A DNA stretch of 64,000 nt. Source: Bradyrhizobium iriomotense (GTDB taxonomy: Bacteria > Pseudomonadota > Alphaproteobacteria > Rhizobiales > Xanthobacteraceae). Made by a program: the position numbers and the translations under genes. The notes beneath the pieces are model-generated. The model worked only from the letters and a program-made list of their open reading frames with translations. It made no database searches and was not told where the DNA came from. This document shows, one piece after another, positions 1-9,176 of this stretch. The DNA lies in the NCBI RefSeq assembly GCF_030160715.1, contig NZ_BSOW01000006.1:186001-250000 (forward strand). Direction: 5' to 3'. The first letter of the stretch is position 1. Every line of letters starts with the position of its first letter.

Positions 1-595
1 AGACCGCGAGCACGCCGAGAAGGATCAGCATACGCCAGTCGACGCGTCGCCGCCGCAAATACCCGGTAGCGAACATCAATCCCCACCAAAACGTGACCAA
101 ATTTCCGTATCGGAACAGCCAGCGATGGGCGACGCCGCCGGCATAATTGAAACGTTCGATCTTGCTGAAGAATGGTATCGTTCCTCGTCGCACGAGATCG
201 AAATAGAGAAAGCCCAGCAGGATCAGCGACGCCGCGAAGGTCAGGTCGGCTAGCGTGATCTCTCCGGGCTGAGCCGCGTCTTGGCGGACATCGGCGCACC
301 ACGCCTCCACGGCGCTTCGCCGGAAGAAATACAGAAAAGGAGCCAGAGTCACCAAATACGCGATCGCGTGGACAACTGTCGCCGTTCCGGGGCCGACGGT
401 TCGCACGAGCTGTGAGGAATAGACGGGCCCTTCCAGATCGATGAACATCGTGGCCGCCATGCGCCATGCGAGCGTGAAAATGATAAAGAAGAAACAGACG
501 AAAATGACCGGTCGGCGGCCGGCAAGATAAAAGAGAAAGACGAAGAAGGAGCCCCCGCAAAGAAGGACTGCGGCCTGTTCGCCTGCCGAGATCAT
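1..595 (-). CDS. Wzy-like polysaccharide polymerase (N-terminal part; runs off window start)
   Basis: The reading frame starts at the ATG at 595 and stays open to base 1, so about 198 N-terminal residues are visible and the C-terminus is outside the window. The ATG overlaps the TGA of the Wzz-like gene upstream (ATGA), which implies translational coupling. The translation is very hydrophobic, with predicted membrane spans near residues 8-25, 30-50, 75-92, 117-135 and 160-178, separated by short Arg-rich loops. It contains a stretch EGPVYSSQLVRTVGPGT and later IERFNYAGGVAHRWLFRYGN. Many spans with short loops, directly after a chain-length regulator in a sugar-biosynthesis operon, fits an O-antigen or exopolysaccharide polymerase. 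That assignment rests on topology and context, because this family has little sequence conservation. A flippase or an unrelated membrane protein is possible. Confidence 0.6.
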   Translation of the reverse strand, partial: MISAGEQAAVLLCGGSFFVFLFYLAGRRPVIFVCFFFIIFTLAWRMAATMFIDLEGPVYSSQLVRTVGPGTATVVHAIAYLVTLAPFLYFFRRSAVEAWCADVRQDAAQPGEITLADLTFAASLILLGFLYFDLVRRGTIPFFSKIERFNYAGGVAHRWLFRYGNLVTFWWGLMFATGYLRRRRVDWRMLILLGVLAV

Positions 596-1395
596 GGCTT
601 GGGGTTCCGGCGTTCGCTCGTGACGTGCTCCAGGATGAGCCCGATCAGGATGACGCCGACGAGGATGCCGAGGCCGGACAGCGCCGACAGCCGTACCGTG
701 TTGCCGGTGAGTGGACCATTCGAAAAGACTTCCGATGCTGGCGGGAAGCGGGTGGGGGCAACGAGCGCCTGGGTCGCCTCAAGTTTCCGCAGGTTCTCTC
801 TCGTCTGATTCCAGATCGCTCCAAGGTCCGTCTTCAAAACCTCCGGATCGGGCACCGTATCATGGATGACGCGCAGTCTAGCGTCTTCCCATTTCTGCAG
901 CTGGTTCGAGCGCTCGCGATATTCGTCGATGGTTATCTGCAGCAGCTTGACGTCTTGCTCGAGCATGCGTGCGTGCCGCTGCTCGATCTGGTCTGAGATG
1001 ACGCGGTAAGCCGCGAGACAGTCCTGTGACGATCCCGCGACGAACTCGATGGCGATATCGAAGTCGTTGATGGCATTCGCCCTGAGAGTGTCGAAGACAA
1101 GGAGCTTCGATATCGCAGCGGTGTCCGTCTCAAACTTGCTCGCGCCCACGACGGTCTGACGGAATGCTGCCGACGAGATCAGACCCACCACCGACGTATA
1201 CCGCTCGATCGTGCTCTGTGGATTTTGTGAGCCTTCGATCAGCAAGATTCGATTCACCGTCGAACCAATGTGAAAAACCGTCCTTGCGCGCCAGACCGGA
1301 GGATCTGGCTTGCAGAGAAGCCACACCGCGGCTGCCGCGAGCAAGCTGAAAACGCCGAGTAGCATCAGCTTCCGACTGATAGTCAAATTTTTCAT
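592..1395 (-). CDS. Wzz/chain-length-determinant-like membrane protein
   Basis: This is a 267-residue protein with a transmembrane helix near residues 10-28, a periplasmic-type middle part with a long predicted helical/coiled-coil segment (about residues 140-210, rich in Q, E, R and L), and a second transmembrane helix near residues 236-257. This two-helix hairpin layout is typical of Wzz polysaccharide co-polymerases, which set polymer length with Wzy in the inner membrane. No cytoplasmic tyrosine-kinase domain follows, so it resembles the short class. I chose the ATG at 1395, directly before MKNLTISRKLMLLGVF, because the longer frame from 1461 adds 22 residues without family character. The gene lies 67 bp after the large membrane protein and overlaps the next gene by 4 bp. 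The Pro-rich motif usually found just before the second helix is weak here. Confidence 0.65.
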   Translation of the reverse strand: MKNLTISRKLMLLGVFSLLAAAAVWLLCKPDPPVWRARTVFHIGSTVNRILLIEGSQNPQSTIERYTSVVGLISSAAFRQTVVGASKFETDTAAISKLLVFDTLRANAINDFDIAIEFVAGSSQDCLAAYRVISDQIEQRHARMLEQDVKLLQITIDEYRERSNQLQKWEDARLRVIHDTVPDPEVLKTDLGAIWNQTRENLRKLEATQALVAPTRFPPASEVFSNGPLTGNTVRLSALSGLGILVGVILIGLILEHVTSERRNPKP

Positions 1396-1462
1396 ACTCG
1401 ACACGCACTGAGCAACATTGAGGTCCGCCAAATATGCATAGCCAGTCTTGGTAGCAAGCAAT

Positions 1463-4030
1463 TTAGCGTTGAAGGTCGGTACAGCTGATCACGACGACAA
1501 CATTTTGGCCATCGGAGAACGGCAACATAAAGGGGCCTCGCCTAAGTCCGTTCAGGACTTCCGGGTCAAGGGGAGCGTTGATCGGAAAGTACGAAAGCCT
1601 CTGTCCCCCGCTGAGCTGCAACCAGGACATGGTGCGGGGATTGATGATGGCAATCAAGTTCCATTGGCCGTGTGGTGTCTGCAGCACGTTATTCGCGTTG
1701 TTTATGAGATTTTCACGTTCAGATTGTGGCGCTGCAGAGCCCGTCTCCTCCTGTGTGCTCGGCTCCAGCGGGCTTATCTCCTTCTTCAACGGCTCGATTG
1801 GCAGCTGCTGGCTAGGCCTGACCGACTTCAGCATGCCTTCCTTCAAGCCCCAGGTGCCCATCTGAGCGCGTGCCTCGAGATTGAGGTTGGACAGCAAGGG
1901 CGCCATGGTCGCGCAGGTTCTCATGGCTGTGCGATTCTTATCTTGCTCCGGCCGCACGATCGCCGCGATGATTTCCTTGACGTCGTTGGCGATGATCGGG
2001 TGAACCGTATCCAGATTGGAAAACAGATAGAGGCCAGGCAGTCCGCCGACGGCCTTTGCCATGGCCAGTGTGAGGGGATCGGTCACGACGACGGAGTTCG
2101 GCAAATTGTCATGCAGCCAGCGATCGGTGGCGAGGTCGCTGGCATCGTAATGCGTTATGATGGCCGCGCCATCTGGAGGCCGGCCATAGCTGTACACCCT
2201 GAACAGGTTCATGATCGCGGACCGATCCATCGCAACACTGAGGCCGATAACCGTCGCGGCAGCCAGGATTTGCACCCGCCGCCGGCCCGAAAGTGTCAGT
2301 GCCGCGCAAAGCGCGGTCACGGCGAGCGCACCCATCTGCGCCGGCCGCAACATGATCTGATAAGCGCTATACGGCAGATCAGGCCACCAGCTGAACGAAT
2401 AGACGCCGATGGTGAGAGCGGCGATCAGGATCAACGCAAGACCGCTGACGAGTCGCAATCGTCCGACCCGCGACGGGGCCGAGTCGATAAGCAGTTGGCA
2501 GAAGATCTCCGTCGTCGCGATCGTAAAGAGCTCCAGGACGAAAAAGAGGATGCGGTACATGAAGGGGAAGCCGGACAGCACAGCGAGGCTGAAGCCGCAC
2601 GCTGCAACCCACGACCATAGTAGACGCGCGATAGAGCCGCTTTGGTCCGGATCGGCAGCCGTTCGAATAATCCGGCTCGGTGGATTCTTCAGGCTCCACC
2701 ACAGGTACATCACGCCGATCATAACTGCGAACAAGGGGCCGATCGCGCGACCGAACTCAATTGCCGCAACCTCCGGTCCGGCGCCGAGCATAATCTCGTC
2801 GCCCTCGCTCATCGCCCGGCCGAGCAACACTTGGGTGACGAGAGAGAACAGTCCGTTGGCGCTCACCTTGGGAACGAATCCGACCCGCGCCGCTGCGACG
2901 TAGAGCAGAATAAGAACGCACAGCGACGGAAGCAGAAGGCTAGCGACCCACAGGGACTTCAGTCGACGGGGGGCGGGTTGCGAGACGACCTTCAACACCA
3001 CGAGGTAAAGGAGCCAACTCGCGATCGCGATCAGCACGAACAGATACGAACTTCGGTGGACGAATATCAGGGCCATGGGCCACGCTGCACTCACGAGCAG
3101 AATCGGCGCAATCCTTTGCCCCATGTCTCTGCCCAGCCGACAAAGCGCATTGAGGCAGAGGAAGAGCACCGGCAAGGTCGCCAGCAACAGTGCGTTGTTG
3201 TTCAGGAGAAAGGCGACTACAGCGCCAGCGAAGGCAGCCATAGCGGGAGCAATAGTCGATGACGGGAAGATTCGACGGATCTCCGCCGGCCGCGCAGTCC
3301 TCATGAGGGTCGTCAGGAATACGAGGCTGCTGGCCAGCGCGAGGCTGCCGTTGGTCAAGATTCCGAGCGTGTTTGTGCTGATCGCAAAGAAGACAGCAAA
3401 CCACTTGCGGTTGGAGTCGACGAATAGGCTGCTGGCAACGGCGTAGAAAAAGATCCCGAGGCAGAGAGACGAGAGGTAGCGATAGGTCCAGTGGAATTGC
3501 ACCAGGTCAAGGCCGAACGTCCCGGACAGGAGGCCTGCAAGGGCCGCGCGGAGGTCCGAATAGGTCTGATTTGCGTAGGGATTGAGCACGCCAGTGTCGG
3601 CGAACTCCTGGGCGATCTTCATCCAGTGGACGTCGGCGCCAATGTCGGTGAAAGGGAAGTTCGAGAAGGCGCCGAACGAGCACCACCACGTCATCGTCGC
3701 GAACGGTACCGCGATGGCGGTCCAGAGCGCAATTTCCCGCAGGTCTTGCCGACGCGGCCGCCACAGCCTGTGCGTGGCAATGAAGCCCACGAGAGAGGTC
3801 AGCGACAGTACCGCGAGATCGACTTTGAGGTTGCGCTCAACGACGCAGAACAGTTGCAGAAAGGTTCCTGATCCCGGCGCGCCGATCGTAAACCCCAGGA
3901 TCAGCGTCTCAAGACGACTTAGGCGGGACGCTTCGATCAGCCGGTTTGATGCCAGCATCAAGATGAAAAGTCCAAAGCCGGTCGAAATGATGAAAAGAAG
4001 TAGTGTCAGGCCAACCGTGTGTAACCACAT
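1463..4030 (-). CDS. Large multi-spanning membrane protein, GT-C-like, in polysaccharide locus
   Basis: The 855-residue product has at least 12 hydrophobic spans across its first 620 residues and a soluble C-terminal third (roughly residues 640-855). Its first large extracytoplasmic loop carries acidic residues (FPFTDIGADVHWMKIAQ), as is usual in GT-C glycosyltransferases that use lipid-linked sugars. The C-terminal part contains YDASDLATDRWLHDNLP, reminiscent of the soluble domains of membrane mannosyl/arabinosyl transferases. I do not recognise a named family, so the role is inferred from topology and from its place between sugar-biosynthesis genes and Wzz/Wzy-like genes. The start is taken at the ATG at 4030 (MWLHTVGLTLLLF); a TTG at 4060 would add 10 residues. 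A 180-bp gap without an evident gene separates it from the previous gene, so it may have its own ribosome loading signal. Confidence 0.6.
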   Translation of the reverse strand: MWLHTVGLTLLLFIISTGFGLFILMLASNRLIEASRLSRLETLILGFTIGAPGSGTFLQLFCVVERNLKVDLAVLSLTSLVGFIATHRLWRPRRQDLREIALWTAIAVPFATMTWWCSFGAFSNFPFTDIGADVHWMKIAQEFADTGVLNPYANQTYSDLRAALAGLLSGTFGLDLVQFHWTYRYLSSLCLGIFFYAVASSLFVDSNRKWFAVFFAISTNTLGILTNGSLALASSLVFLTTLMRTARPAEIRRIFPSSTIAPAMAAFAGAVVAFLLNNNALLLATLPVLFLCLNALCRLGRDMGQRIAPILLVSAAWPMALIFVHRSSYLFVLIAIASWLLYLVVLKVVSQPAPRRLKSLWVASLLLPSLCVLILLYVAAARVGFVPKVSANGLFSLVTQVLLGRAMSEGDEIMLGAGPEVAAIEFGRAIGPLFAVMIGVMYLWWSLKNPPSRIIRTAADPDQSGSIARLLWSWVAACGFSLAVLSGFPFMYRILFFVLELFTIATTEIFCQLLIDSAPSRVGRLRLVSGLALILIAALTIGVYSFSWWPDLPYSAYQIMLRPAQMGALAVTALCAALTLSGRRRVQILAAATVIGLSVAMDRSAIMNLFRVYSYGRPPDGAAIITHYDASDLATDRWLHDNLPNSVVVTDPLTLAMAKAVGGLPGLYLFSNLDTVHPIIANDVKEIIAAIVRPEQDKNRTAMRTCATMAPLLSNLNLEARAQMGTWGLKEGMLKSVRPSQQLPIEPLKKEISPLEPSTQEETGSAAPQSERENLINNANNVLQTPHGQWNLIAIINPRTMSWLQLSGGQRLSYFPINAPLDPEVLNGLRRGPFMLPFSDGQNVVVVISCTDLQR

Positions 4031-4210
4031 GTCAGACCGCCCCAATGGCACTGGAAGCAATCAGTGAGAAGTTGAAAGTGCGGCCGCTCATGGCAACCGC
4101 CAATGATGCTCAGTTGGCAAATGGACTTCGATTGCTCGCATCAACGTAGCCCCCGATTTTGTCCGCAGGTCGGGGAACAGGCCGAACGATTTGGGCCGAA
4201 GTCGATCATG

Positions 4211-5938
4211 CTAGTCCAGTTTGGGCCCGAGGACGCGGGGGATAGGTCCCACCTGGACTCTCGTCTCGGCGAGGGCGTCAGTCAGTTTGCCGGTCTCGCA
4301 GAAGGAAACCAGGCAGCGATAGTATTGAAGGGACAGCCGGTAGTTGGTCAACACTGGTTCTCGCGGAATCAGCTCGATCCGCGCCTGGAGACCCCACGGA
4401 TCGACGTTGCTGAAAGCGCTCCCGGGCATTTTTTTCATCTTGTCCACGTCTTGAAGGATCGTCGCCGGCTCGTTGCGGGCCAGGAACCCCAGCAGCGGTC
4501 TGTTGTCCCATGCCGCATGCAGGATGCCTGTCACTTCGCTCATGCCAAACCAAGTGTGGGTGGGATGTTCGAGGAAGTAGTCGATCAGGTTGAACACGGC
4601 AGCGGGTGGCTCGCGATAGGCGCGCTGCAGGCCATGAATCAGCGCATTTTGCCGGAGCCACCTCGCCTGCTGGTGGAAATAGCCATCCCAGAGGGAACAG
4701 AGGTTCACGGTCAGAAGGAGGACGACGGCAGTGAGCGCAAATGGCGTCGTTCCGGGGACCGAACGCAGAATACGGAGCACAGAGACCGCCAGCAGGCCAA
4801 GTGGAATTCCGAATAGCAGGAGATGTCGTGATTCGTAGAAGTGGCCGGTCGGTACCGCGCCAATGGCAATATAAGGGAGCAGGAGCACCGCAAAGGTCGT
4901 GAGACCGGCGACCATGAGCCAAGCTGCCGAAATCAGGCCGTCTCGCCAAGATAGCCCTGTGCGCTCGACCCGGAATGAAAGGGCGACGAACGCGAGCCCG
5001 GCGAGCGCAACGATGGCGAACAGACGATGAGTCTCGCTTGCGAGCGTCGTTGCCTGCTCCAGAAGGCGATATGTTCCCTGTTCGACAAATTGGCCGGCCG
5101 CTGCCAGAGTTGTGTCAAGGTCGGGAATACGTGCTCGGTAATATTCGGCATACGGACCTGACCTGGGAAACAGGAGCCTGGTCGAAAACCAGTAAACAAA
5201 GGGCAGCGCCAGGAAGTCCACCCAGCGTTTCAGCAGGGGAAGTGAGGCGAGGCGACGGCGATCGCCAAGCGGCGACGCAAACAAGACCGCAAGCAAGCCG
5301 ATGAGATAGACCACCATCATTGAATTGATGGCGAAGCTGCAAAATAGGGCGATGAGGCTCAGTGGTCTCCACCAGATCGGTGGACTCTTCGAGGCTGCGA
5401 TCGCGGCAAACAAATTCAAGCCAAGGAATACCAGCGCCAGGCTAAAGATATAGGTCGCGAGCAACTTGGCCGTCCAAACCTGAAAGCCAGCATAGGTCCA
5501 GACCAGGAGCGTCAAAAACTGCGCCTCGAAATCGGAAAAGACGCGCAGGCGTCCCAGGAAGGCCCTGAGATTGATTGCACCAATCGCTACTCCGATGATC
5601 GCCATCGTTTTCATGAAGGCGATCGGATGGCCAGAGAGATTCGCCAGTGCGCAGTAGACGTACACGATCGGATGGCCGGCGCCGTGGAGCATGAAATCGA
5701 TTTGTGCCGGGTAGCCCGGCTTGATCCGAAAAATCAGCCAGTCATCTGCGATCAAGCCATTGTTGATGAGGATCGGCGCGTGCGCAAATGCGAGGGCGCA
5801 TAAGAGCAGGATGACGTCTCGCCGGGGGAGCCCCTTTTGATCGACGAGGCTTTGATCAGGGTGAGACGATGTGCCCGTCAAACCGAGCCGCCCCGCTTGT
5901 TCTGGTTCCGCCGCGGCCCCCTCAAGCGAACATTGCAT
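4211..5938 (-). CDS. Multi-spanning membrane protein with GT-C-type DDW loop
   Basis: This is a 575-residue integral membrane protein with an N-terminal cytoplasmic tail of about 40 residues and around 10-12 predicted spans. Just after the first span lies ILINNGLIADDWLIF: an Asp-Asp pair in the first extracytoplasmic loop is the usual catalytic signature of GT-C glycosyltransferases such as the PMT/ArnT group, although the surrounding sequence is not a clear match to any. A plausible role is transfer of a sugar from a polyprenyl-phosphate donor to the polymer or its lipid carrier. The start at 5938 is supported by a GAGGG ribosome-binding site four bases upstream on the minus strand. The gene follows the third SDR by 19 bp and so belongs to the same operon. 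Confidence 0.6.
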   Translation of the reverse strand: MQCSLEGAAAEPEQAGRLGLTGTSSHPDQSLVDQKGLPRRDVILLLCALAFAHAPILINNGLIADDWLIFRIKPGYPAQIDFMLHGAGHPIVYVYCALANLSGHPIAFMKTMAIIGVAIGAINLRAFLGRLRVFSDFEAQFLTLLVWTYAGFQVWTAKLLATYIFSLALVFLGLNLFAAIAASKSPPIWWRPLSLIALFCSFAINSMMVVYLIGLLAVLFASPLGDRRRLASLPLLKRWVDFLALPFVYWFSTRLLFPRSGPYAEYYRARIPDLDTTLAAAGQFVEQGTYRLLEQATTLASETHRLFAIVALAGLAFVALSFRVERTGLSWRDGLISAAWLMVAGLTTFAVLLLPYIAIGAVPTGHFYESRHLLLFGIPLGLLAVSVLRILRSVPGTTPFALTAVVLLLTVNLCSLWDGYFHQQARWLRQNALIHGLQRAYREPPAAVFNLIDYFLEHPTHTWFGMSEVTGILHAAWDNRPLLGFLARNEPATILQDVDKMKKMPGSAFSNVDPWGLQARIELIPREPVLTNYRLSLQYYRCLVSFCETGKLTDALAETRVQVGPIPRVLGPKLD

Positions 5939-5957
5939 TTTGCCCTCATGCGGCCGC

Positions 5958-6797
5958 CTACCACACGCTCCTGCCGCCGTCCATCACCAGGTTCTGCCCG
6001 GTCATGTAGCTCGATGCGTCCGAGCAGAGAAACTGCACGGCCGCACGATACTCGTCGACGTCGGCCATGCGACCCATCGGGATCAGGCGCGTAAGCCGTT
6101 CGACGAAGGCTGGATCCTGGTTGTTGAAGACGCCTCCGGGCGAGATTGCGTTGACGCGGACGCCGTGGTCGGCCCAGTAGGTCGCAAGGTATTTCGTCAA
6201 TCCGATCAGGCCGTGCTTGATCACGGAGTAGGTCACAGGCTTGACCGGCTGCTCCTCCTCGCGCGTGACGCCGGGCTGGCGATAGAGCCGCTGGTCCGGC
6301 GCGATCACGCCGAGATCGGAGGCGATGTTGAGGATCACGCCGCGACCGCGCCGGGCCATCTCGCCGCCGAAGACCTGGGCGCACAGCATCGCGCCGGTGA
6401 GACCGACGGCGATTTCGGTTTGCCATTGCGGCACCGGAAATGCCTCGAAGCGCGAGGAGTGCATCACGCCAGGCGCCGACGTCACCTTCGGATCGATCGC
6501 GGCGTTGTTGACGAGGATGTCGACGGTGATGCCGCGGCCCGCAAGCTGTTCGTGCGCGGCGCGCACCGAATCCTGCGACGTGACGTTGATCTCGGCCGCA
6601 ATCAGATCGACCTCGGGCATGTTCTGCTTCAGTGCCGCGATGGCGGCTTCAGCCTGCCCCAGGCCGACGTCGGTGACGACAACGCGTGCGCCTGCTTCCG
6701 CAAGTGCTGCGACGTGCTGCTTGCCGAGCAGTCCACCGGCGCCGGTCACGAGCGCCGTCCGTCCGGTCAGGTCGTAGCGGGAGGAGGGGCTTGCCAT
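5958..6797 (-). CDS. SDR-family oxidoreductase (PtmA-like position in ulosonate cluster)
   Basis: This 279-residue short-chain dehydrogenase has the Rossmann glycine motif TGAGGLLG near residue 18, the NNA motif near residue 98 and the catalytic YSVIK near residue 191, so it should be an active NAD(P)-dependent oxidoreductase. A longer than usual loop (about residues 105-125, PKVTSAPGVMHSSRFEAF) precedes the active site and probably shapes substrate choice. Campylobacter nonulosonate loci carry an SDR called PtmA next to the CMP-sugar synthetase, and this gene occupies a comparable context, but orthology is not shown. An AGGAG ribosome-binding site precedes the ATG at 6797. It lies 14 bp after the preceding SDR and 19 bp before the GT-C-like gene, which indicates one operon. 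Confidence 0.85.
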   Translation of the reverse strand: MASPSSRYDLTGRTALVTGAGGLLGKQHVAALAEAGARVVVTDVGLGQAEAAIAALKQNMPEVDLIAAEINVTSQDSVRAAHEQLAGRGITVDILVNNAAIDPKVTSAPGVMHSSRFEAFPVPQWQTEIAVGLTGAMLCAQVFGGEMARRGRGVILNIASDLGVIAPDQRLYRQPGVTREEEQPVKPVTYSVIKHGLIGLTKYLATYWADHGVRVNAISPGGVFNNQDPAFVERLTRLIPMGRMADVDEYRAAVQFLCSDASSYMTGQNLVMDGGRSVW

Positions 6798-6811
6798 GAA
6801 AATGCTCCTGT

Positions 6812-7573
6812 TCAGCTCCGCAACTGGCCGCCATCGGCCACCATCACGCTGCCGGTGATGAAGGCGGCACGCGGCGAGGCGAGAAAGGCGACGAGGTCTG
6901 CGACCTCCTCGGGTCTGCCGAGCCGGCGCAGTGCCACCTCGCGTTGGAGCATGTCGTCGACGGCTTGCTCGTTTTCGGCGATCTTGTGCGCCCAGGTTCC
7001 GTCAGCGGCGAGAATATTGCCGGGCGCCACGGCGTTGATGCGGATGCCTTCGAGCGCGAGTGGCCGTGCCAGCCCGCGCACCGTCGCGTTCAGCGCAGCC
7101 TTTGCGGCATAGTAGGTGACGGGCGCACCGATTGCAGCCATGCCGGCGATCGAGGAGATGCAGATGATGGCGCGGTCGCCGCTGCCGCGCGCCATCAACG
7201 GACGCGCGGCTTCGATCATGTTGGTCGCGGCGAACAGATTGAGGTCCATCACCCGCGACCATTCCGCCGCGGTTTCCTTGCCGGGCGGAACGGAAGTGCC
7301 GTTGCCGACGTTGCAGACGAGGATGTCGATCTGGCCCCATTGCTTTTCGACATCCTGGGCCAGTGCGCTTGCGGCGGCCGGATCGGTGACGTCCGCCACA
7401 TGAATCGAAGTGTTGCCGCTAATCGTCGCGCGGGCCGCATGCAGCGCGTCCGCCCCGCGCGCGGCAAGCGCTACTTTTGTGCCTTCGGACGCGAGCGTCG
7501 TCGCGATCGCAAGCCCGATCCCCCGGCTGGCGCCGGTGACGAGCGCGACGCGGTTCTCGAGCTCGAGCTTCAT
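6812..7573 (-). CDS. SDR-family oxidoreductase (second SDR of cluster)
   Basis: The 253-residue protein is a classical SDR with TGASRGIG at residues 14-21, a CISSIAG strand carrying the catalytic Ser, and the YYAAK active-site motif near residue 156. In place of the common NNAG it has VCNVGNG, a variant seen in some SDR subfamilies. It probably oxidises or reduces a hydroxyl or keto group of a sugar intermediate; the substrate cannot be read from the sequence. Its ATG overlaps the stop of the TIM-barrel gene upstream (ATGA at 7570-7573), which points to coupled synthesis with that isomerase. Three SDRs within 3.2 kb of one operon suggest sequential redox or epimerisation steps on one substrate. 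Confidence 0.85.
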   Translation of the reverse strand: MKLELENRVALVTGASRGIGLAIATTLASEGTKVALAARGADALHAARATISGNTSIHVADVTDPAAASALAQDVEKQWGQIDILVCNVGNGTSVPPGKETAAEWSRVMDLNLFAATNMIEAARPLMARGSGDRAIICISSIAGMAAIGAPVTYYAAKAALNATVRGLARPLALEGIRINAVAPGNILAADGTWAHKIAENEQAVDDMLQREVALRRLGRPEEVADLVAFLASPRAAFITGSVMVADGGQLRS

Positions 7574-8418
7574 CGCGCGGCGTCCTCGATCCAGCCCACG
7601 GTCATGTCGCGATACCTGGCAAGGGCGCCGGCGTGGTCGCCATCGGCGGCGCGTGCGGTCTGCAGGATGTATTGGCCCTTGTAGCCGGAGCGCTCAATCA
7701 GCCGGATCGTCTTGGCGAGGTCTGCGCTCCCCGTGCCGAGCGGCACCGTCGTGCCGCCGCGAATGCGATCCTTCACATGCACGTTGAGAATGCGCGGCGC
7801 GTAGGCCGCGATCTCCTCGTCGCTGTCATAGCCGAGCGAGGCGCTGTTGCCGCTGTCGTAATTGATGCCAAACATTTCGGCCGGAAAGGCCTCCATGAAG
7901 CGGGCGAGCTCGCGCGGCGGCAGATCGGATTCGAAGACGATCTTGACGTTCTGCGTCGTGAGCGCCTCGCGGCGGGCGAGCAGCACCCGCTTGAGCGTAT
8001 CGCTCTCGCTCTCGCGCTCGATCTTGCCGTTGTCGACCAGCGGAATCACGACGAATTCGATGCCGAGCCGGCTACAGGCGGCGAGCAGGAGGTCGAGGTC
8101 GGCAACGAGCGCGTCGCGCACGACGGCGTCGACCTTCCAGAACGGCGCCTGCATGAAGCAGTCGCCCGTCAGGCTCGGAATGCGCACGCCGTTCTCGCGC
8201 GACAGCGCGATGATCTCGTTCTGACCCTGTGCGGTCATCAGTGGATTTTCGCGCAACCGCTCCTGGTCGATGGTCCATTCCATCCGCGTGAGGCCAAGCG
8301 CCTTCGCGCGCGAAAATTCCTCGCGCCATTCGTCCCAGGGGAACGCCTGGATCTTGCCGTCGACCAGCGCCGACAGCCTGCCTTGCATGAAGCCGATGCG
8401 TTCGAGCGTTGCGGTCAC
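7570..8418 (-). CDS. Sugar phosphate isomerase/epimerase-like TIM barrel
   Basis: This 282-residue protein belongs to the xylose-isomerase-like TIM-barrel superfamily (AP endonuclease 2 fold), which includes sugar isomerases, inosose dehydratases and keto-sugar epimerases. It has the usual barrel features: IGFMQGRL at the start, VVIPLVDNG, a metal-ligand-type Glu in KIVFESDL, an NYDSGN segment and ILNVHVKDR with its His. The start is the GTG at 8418, which overlaps the TGA of the upstream SDR as GTGA. That choice places IGFMQGRL close to the N-terminus, as is normal for the family, whereas the longer frame adds 27 low-complexity residues. It overlaps the downstream SDR by 4 bp. It likely interconverts keto and aldose forms, or epimers, of the ulosonate precursor. 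Confidence 0.8.
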   Translation of the reverse strand: MTATLERIGFMQGRLSALVDGKIQAFPWDEWREEFSRAKALGLTRMEWTIDQERLRENPLMTAQGQNEIIALSRENGVRIPSLTGDCFMQAPFWKVDAVVRDALVADLDLLLAACSRLGIEFVVIPLVDNGKIERESESDTLKRVLLARREALTTQNVKIVFESDLPPRELARFMEAFPAEMFGINYDSGNSASLGYDSDEEIAAYAPRILNVHVKDRIRGGTTVPLGTGSADLAKTIRLIERSGYKGQYILQTARAADGDHAGALARYRDMTVGWIEDAAR

Positions 8419-9176
8419 GGTTTCCTGTCCGAGCTGATGGCGAGGCCTTTGGTGGTCCAGCCGCCGTCGACGAAGAGTTCCTGGCCGGTCACATAGCATG
8501 ATGCTTGCGATGCCAGGAAAACGGCGGCGCCGACCATGTCGGCAGGCTCGCCCCAGCGCCCGAGCATGGTGTGGCGGCGCCGGTCTTCATGCATCGCCGG
8601 ATCGGCAAAGCTCTTTGCGGTCATCTCGGTCGCGACATAGCCGGGCGCCAGCGCATTGACGCGAATGCCGTCGGCAGCGAAGTCGGCGGCAAGCGCGCGC
8701 GTCAGCCCGGCGAGGCCCGCCTTCGCTGCGACATAGCCGGGATTGCCCGGGAAGCCGCGCACTGAGTTGATACTGGTGACATTGATGATCGAGCCGCCGG
8801 CCGTCTTCATCAGCGGATGGGCGGCGAGGATGGTCGCATAGACGCCGGTGAGATCGGTCGCGACCGTGCTGCGGAAGCGCGCGAGCTCGCTCTCGGCGCT
8901 TTGGGCGGGAAGGCTGATGCCGGCCGCGTTGACCAGCACGTCGAGCCGTCCGTGCTGCGCGCTGACGTTGCCGAACGCATGCGCGATCGCGGCATCGTCG
9001 GCGAGATCGCAGGCGATCGGCGTCACGCCCTGCGGCGCGGTGCCGGAGCGGCTGAGCCCGAAGACGTCGGCGCCGGCATCCTTCAGGCCGGCCGCGATCG
9101 CAGCTCCGATACCGCGCGAGGCGCCGGTGACGACCGCGATCTTGCCGGCAAGCGAGAAGGCGCTGAGGTCAGGCAT
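8415..9176 (-). CDS. SDR-family oxidoreductase (first SDR of cluster)
   Basis: This is a 253-residue classical SDR with TGASRGIG at residues 18-25, NAAG near residue 87, the Ser-bearing INVTSINS strand, YVAAK at about residue 149 and a C-terminal VTGQELFVDGGW, as in FabG/glucose dehydrogenase-type enzymes. All catalytic residues are present. The ATG at 9176 lies inside the 3' end of the CMP-ulosonate synthetase gene (8-bp overlap), and its stop overlaps the GTG of the TIM-barrel gene. This places it between sugar activation and isomerase functions in a tightly coupled operon. The substrate is unknown; a sugar or sugar acid intermediate is inferred from context. Confidence 0.85.
   Translation of the reverse strand: MPDLSAFSLAGKIAVVTGASRGIGAAIAAGLKDAGADVFGLSRSGTAPQGVTPIACDLADDAAIAHAFGNVSAQHGRLDVLVNAAGISLPAQSAESELARFRSTVATDLTGVYATILAAHPLMKTAGGSIINVTSINSVRGFPGNPGYVAAKAGLAGLTRALAADFAADGIRVNALAPGYVATEMTAKSFADPAMHEDRRRHTMLGRWGEPADMVGAAVFLASQASCYVTGQELFVDGGWTTKGLAISSDRKP

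Noticed and set aside
1448..2620. 390-codon plus-strand open frame opposite the large membrane protein
   Set aside because: Shadow of a GC-rich gene: the minus-strand frame has coherent membrane spans, whereas this one is Arg/Gln/His-rich without domains.
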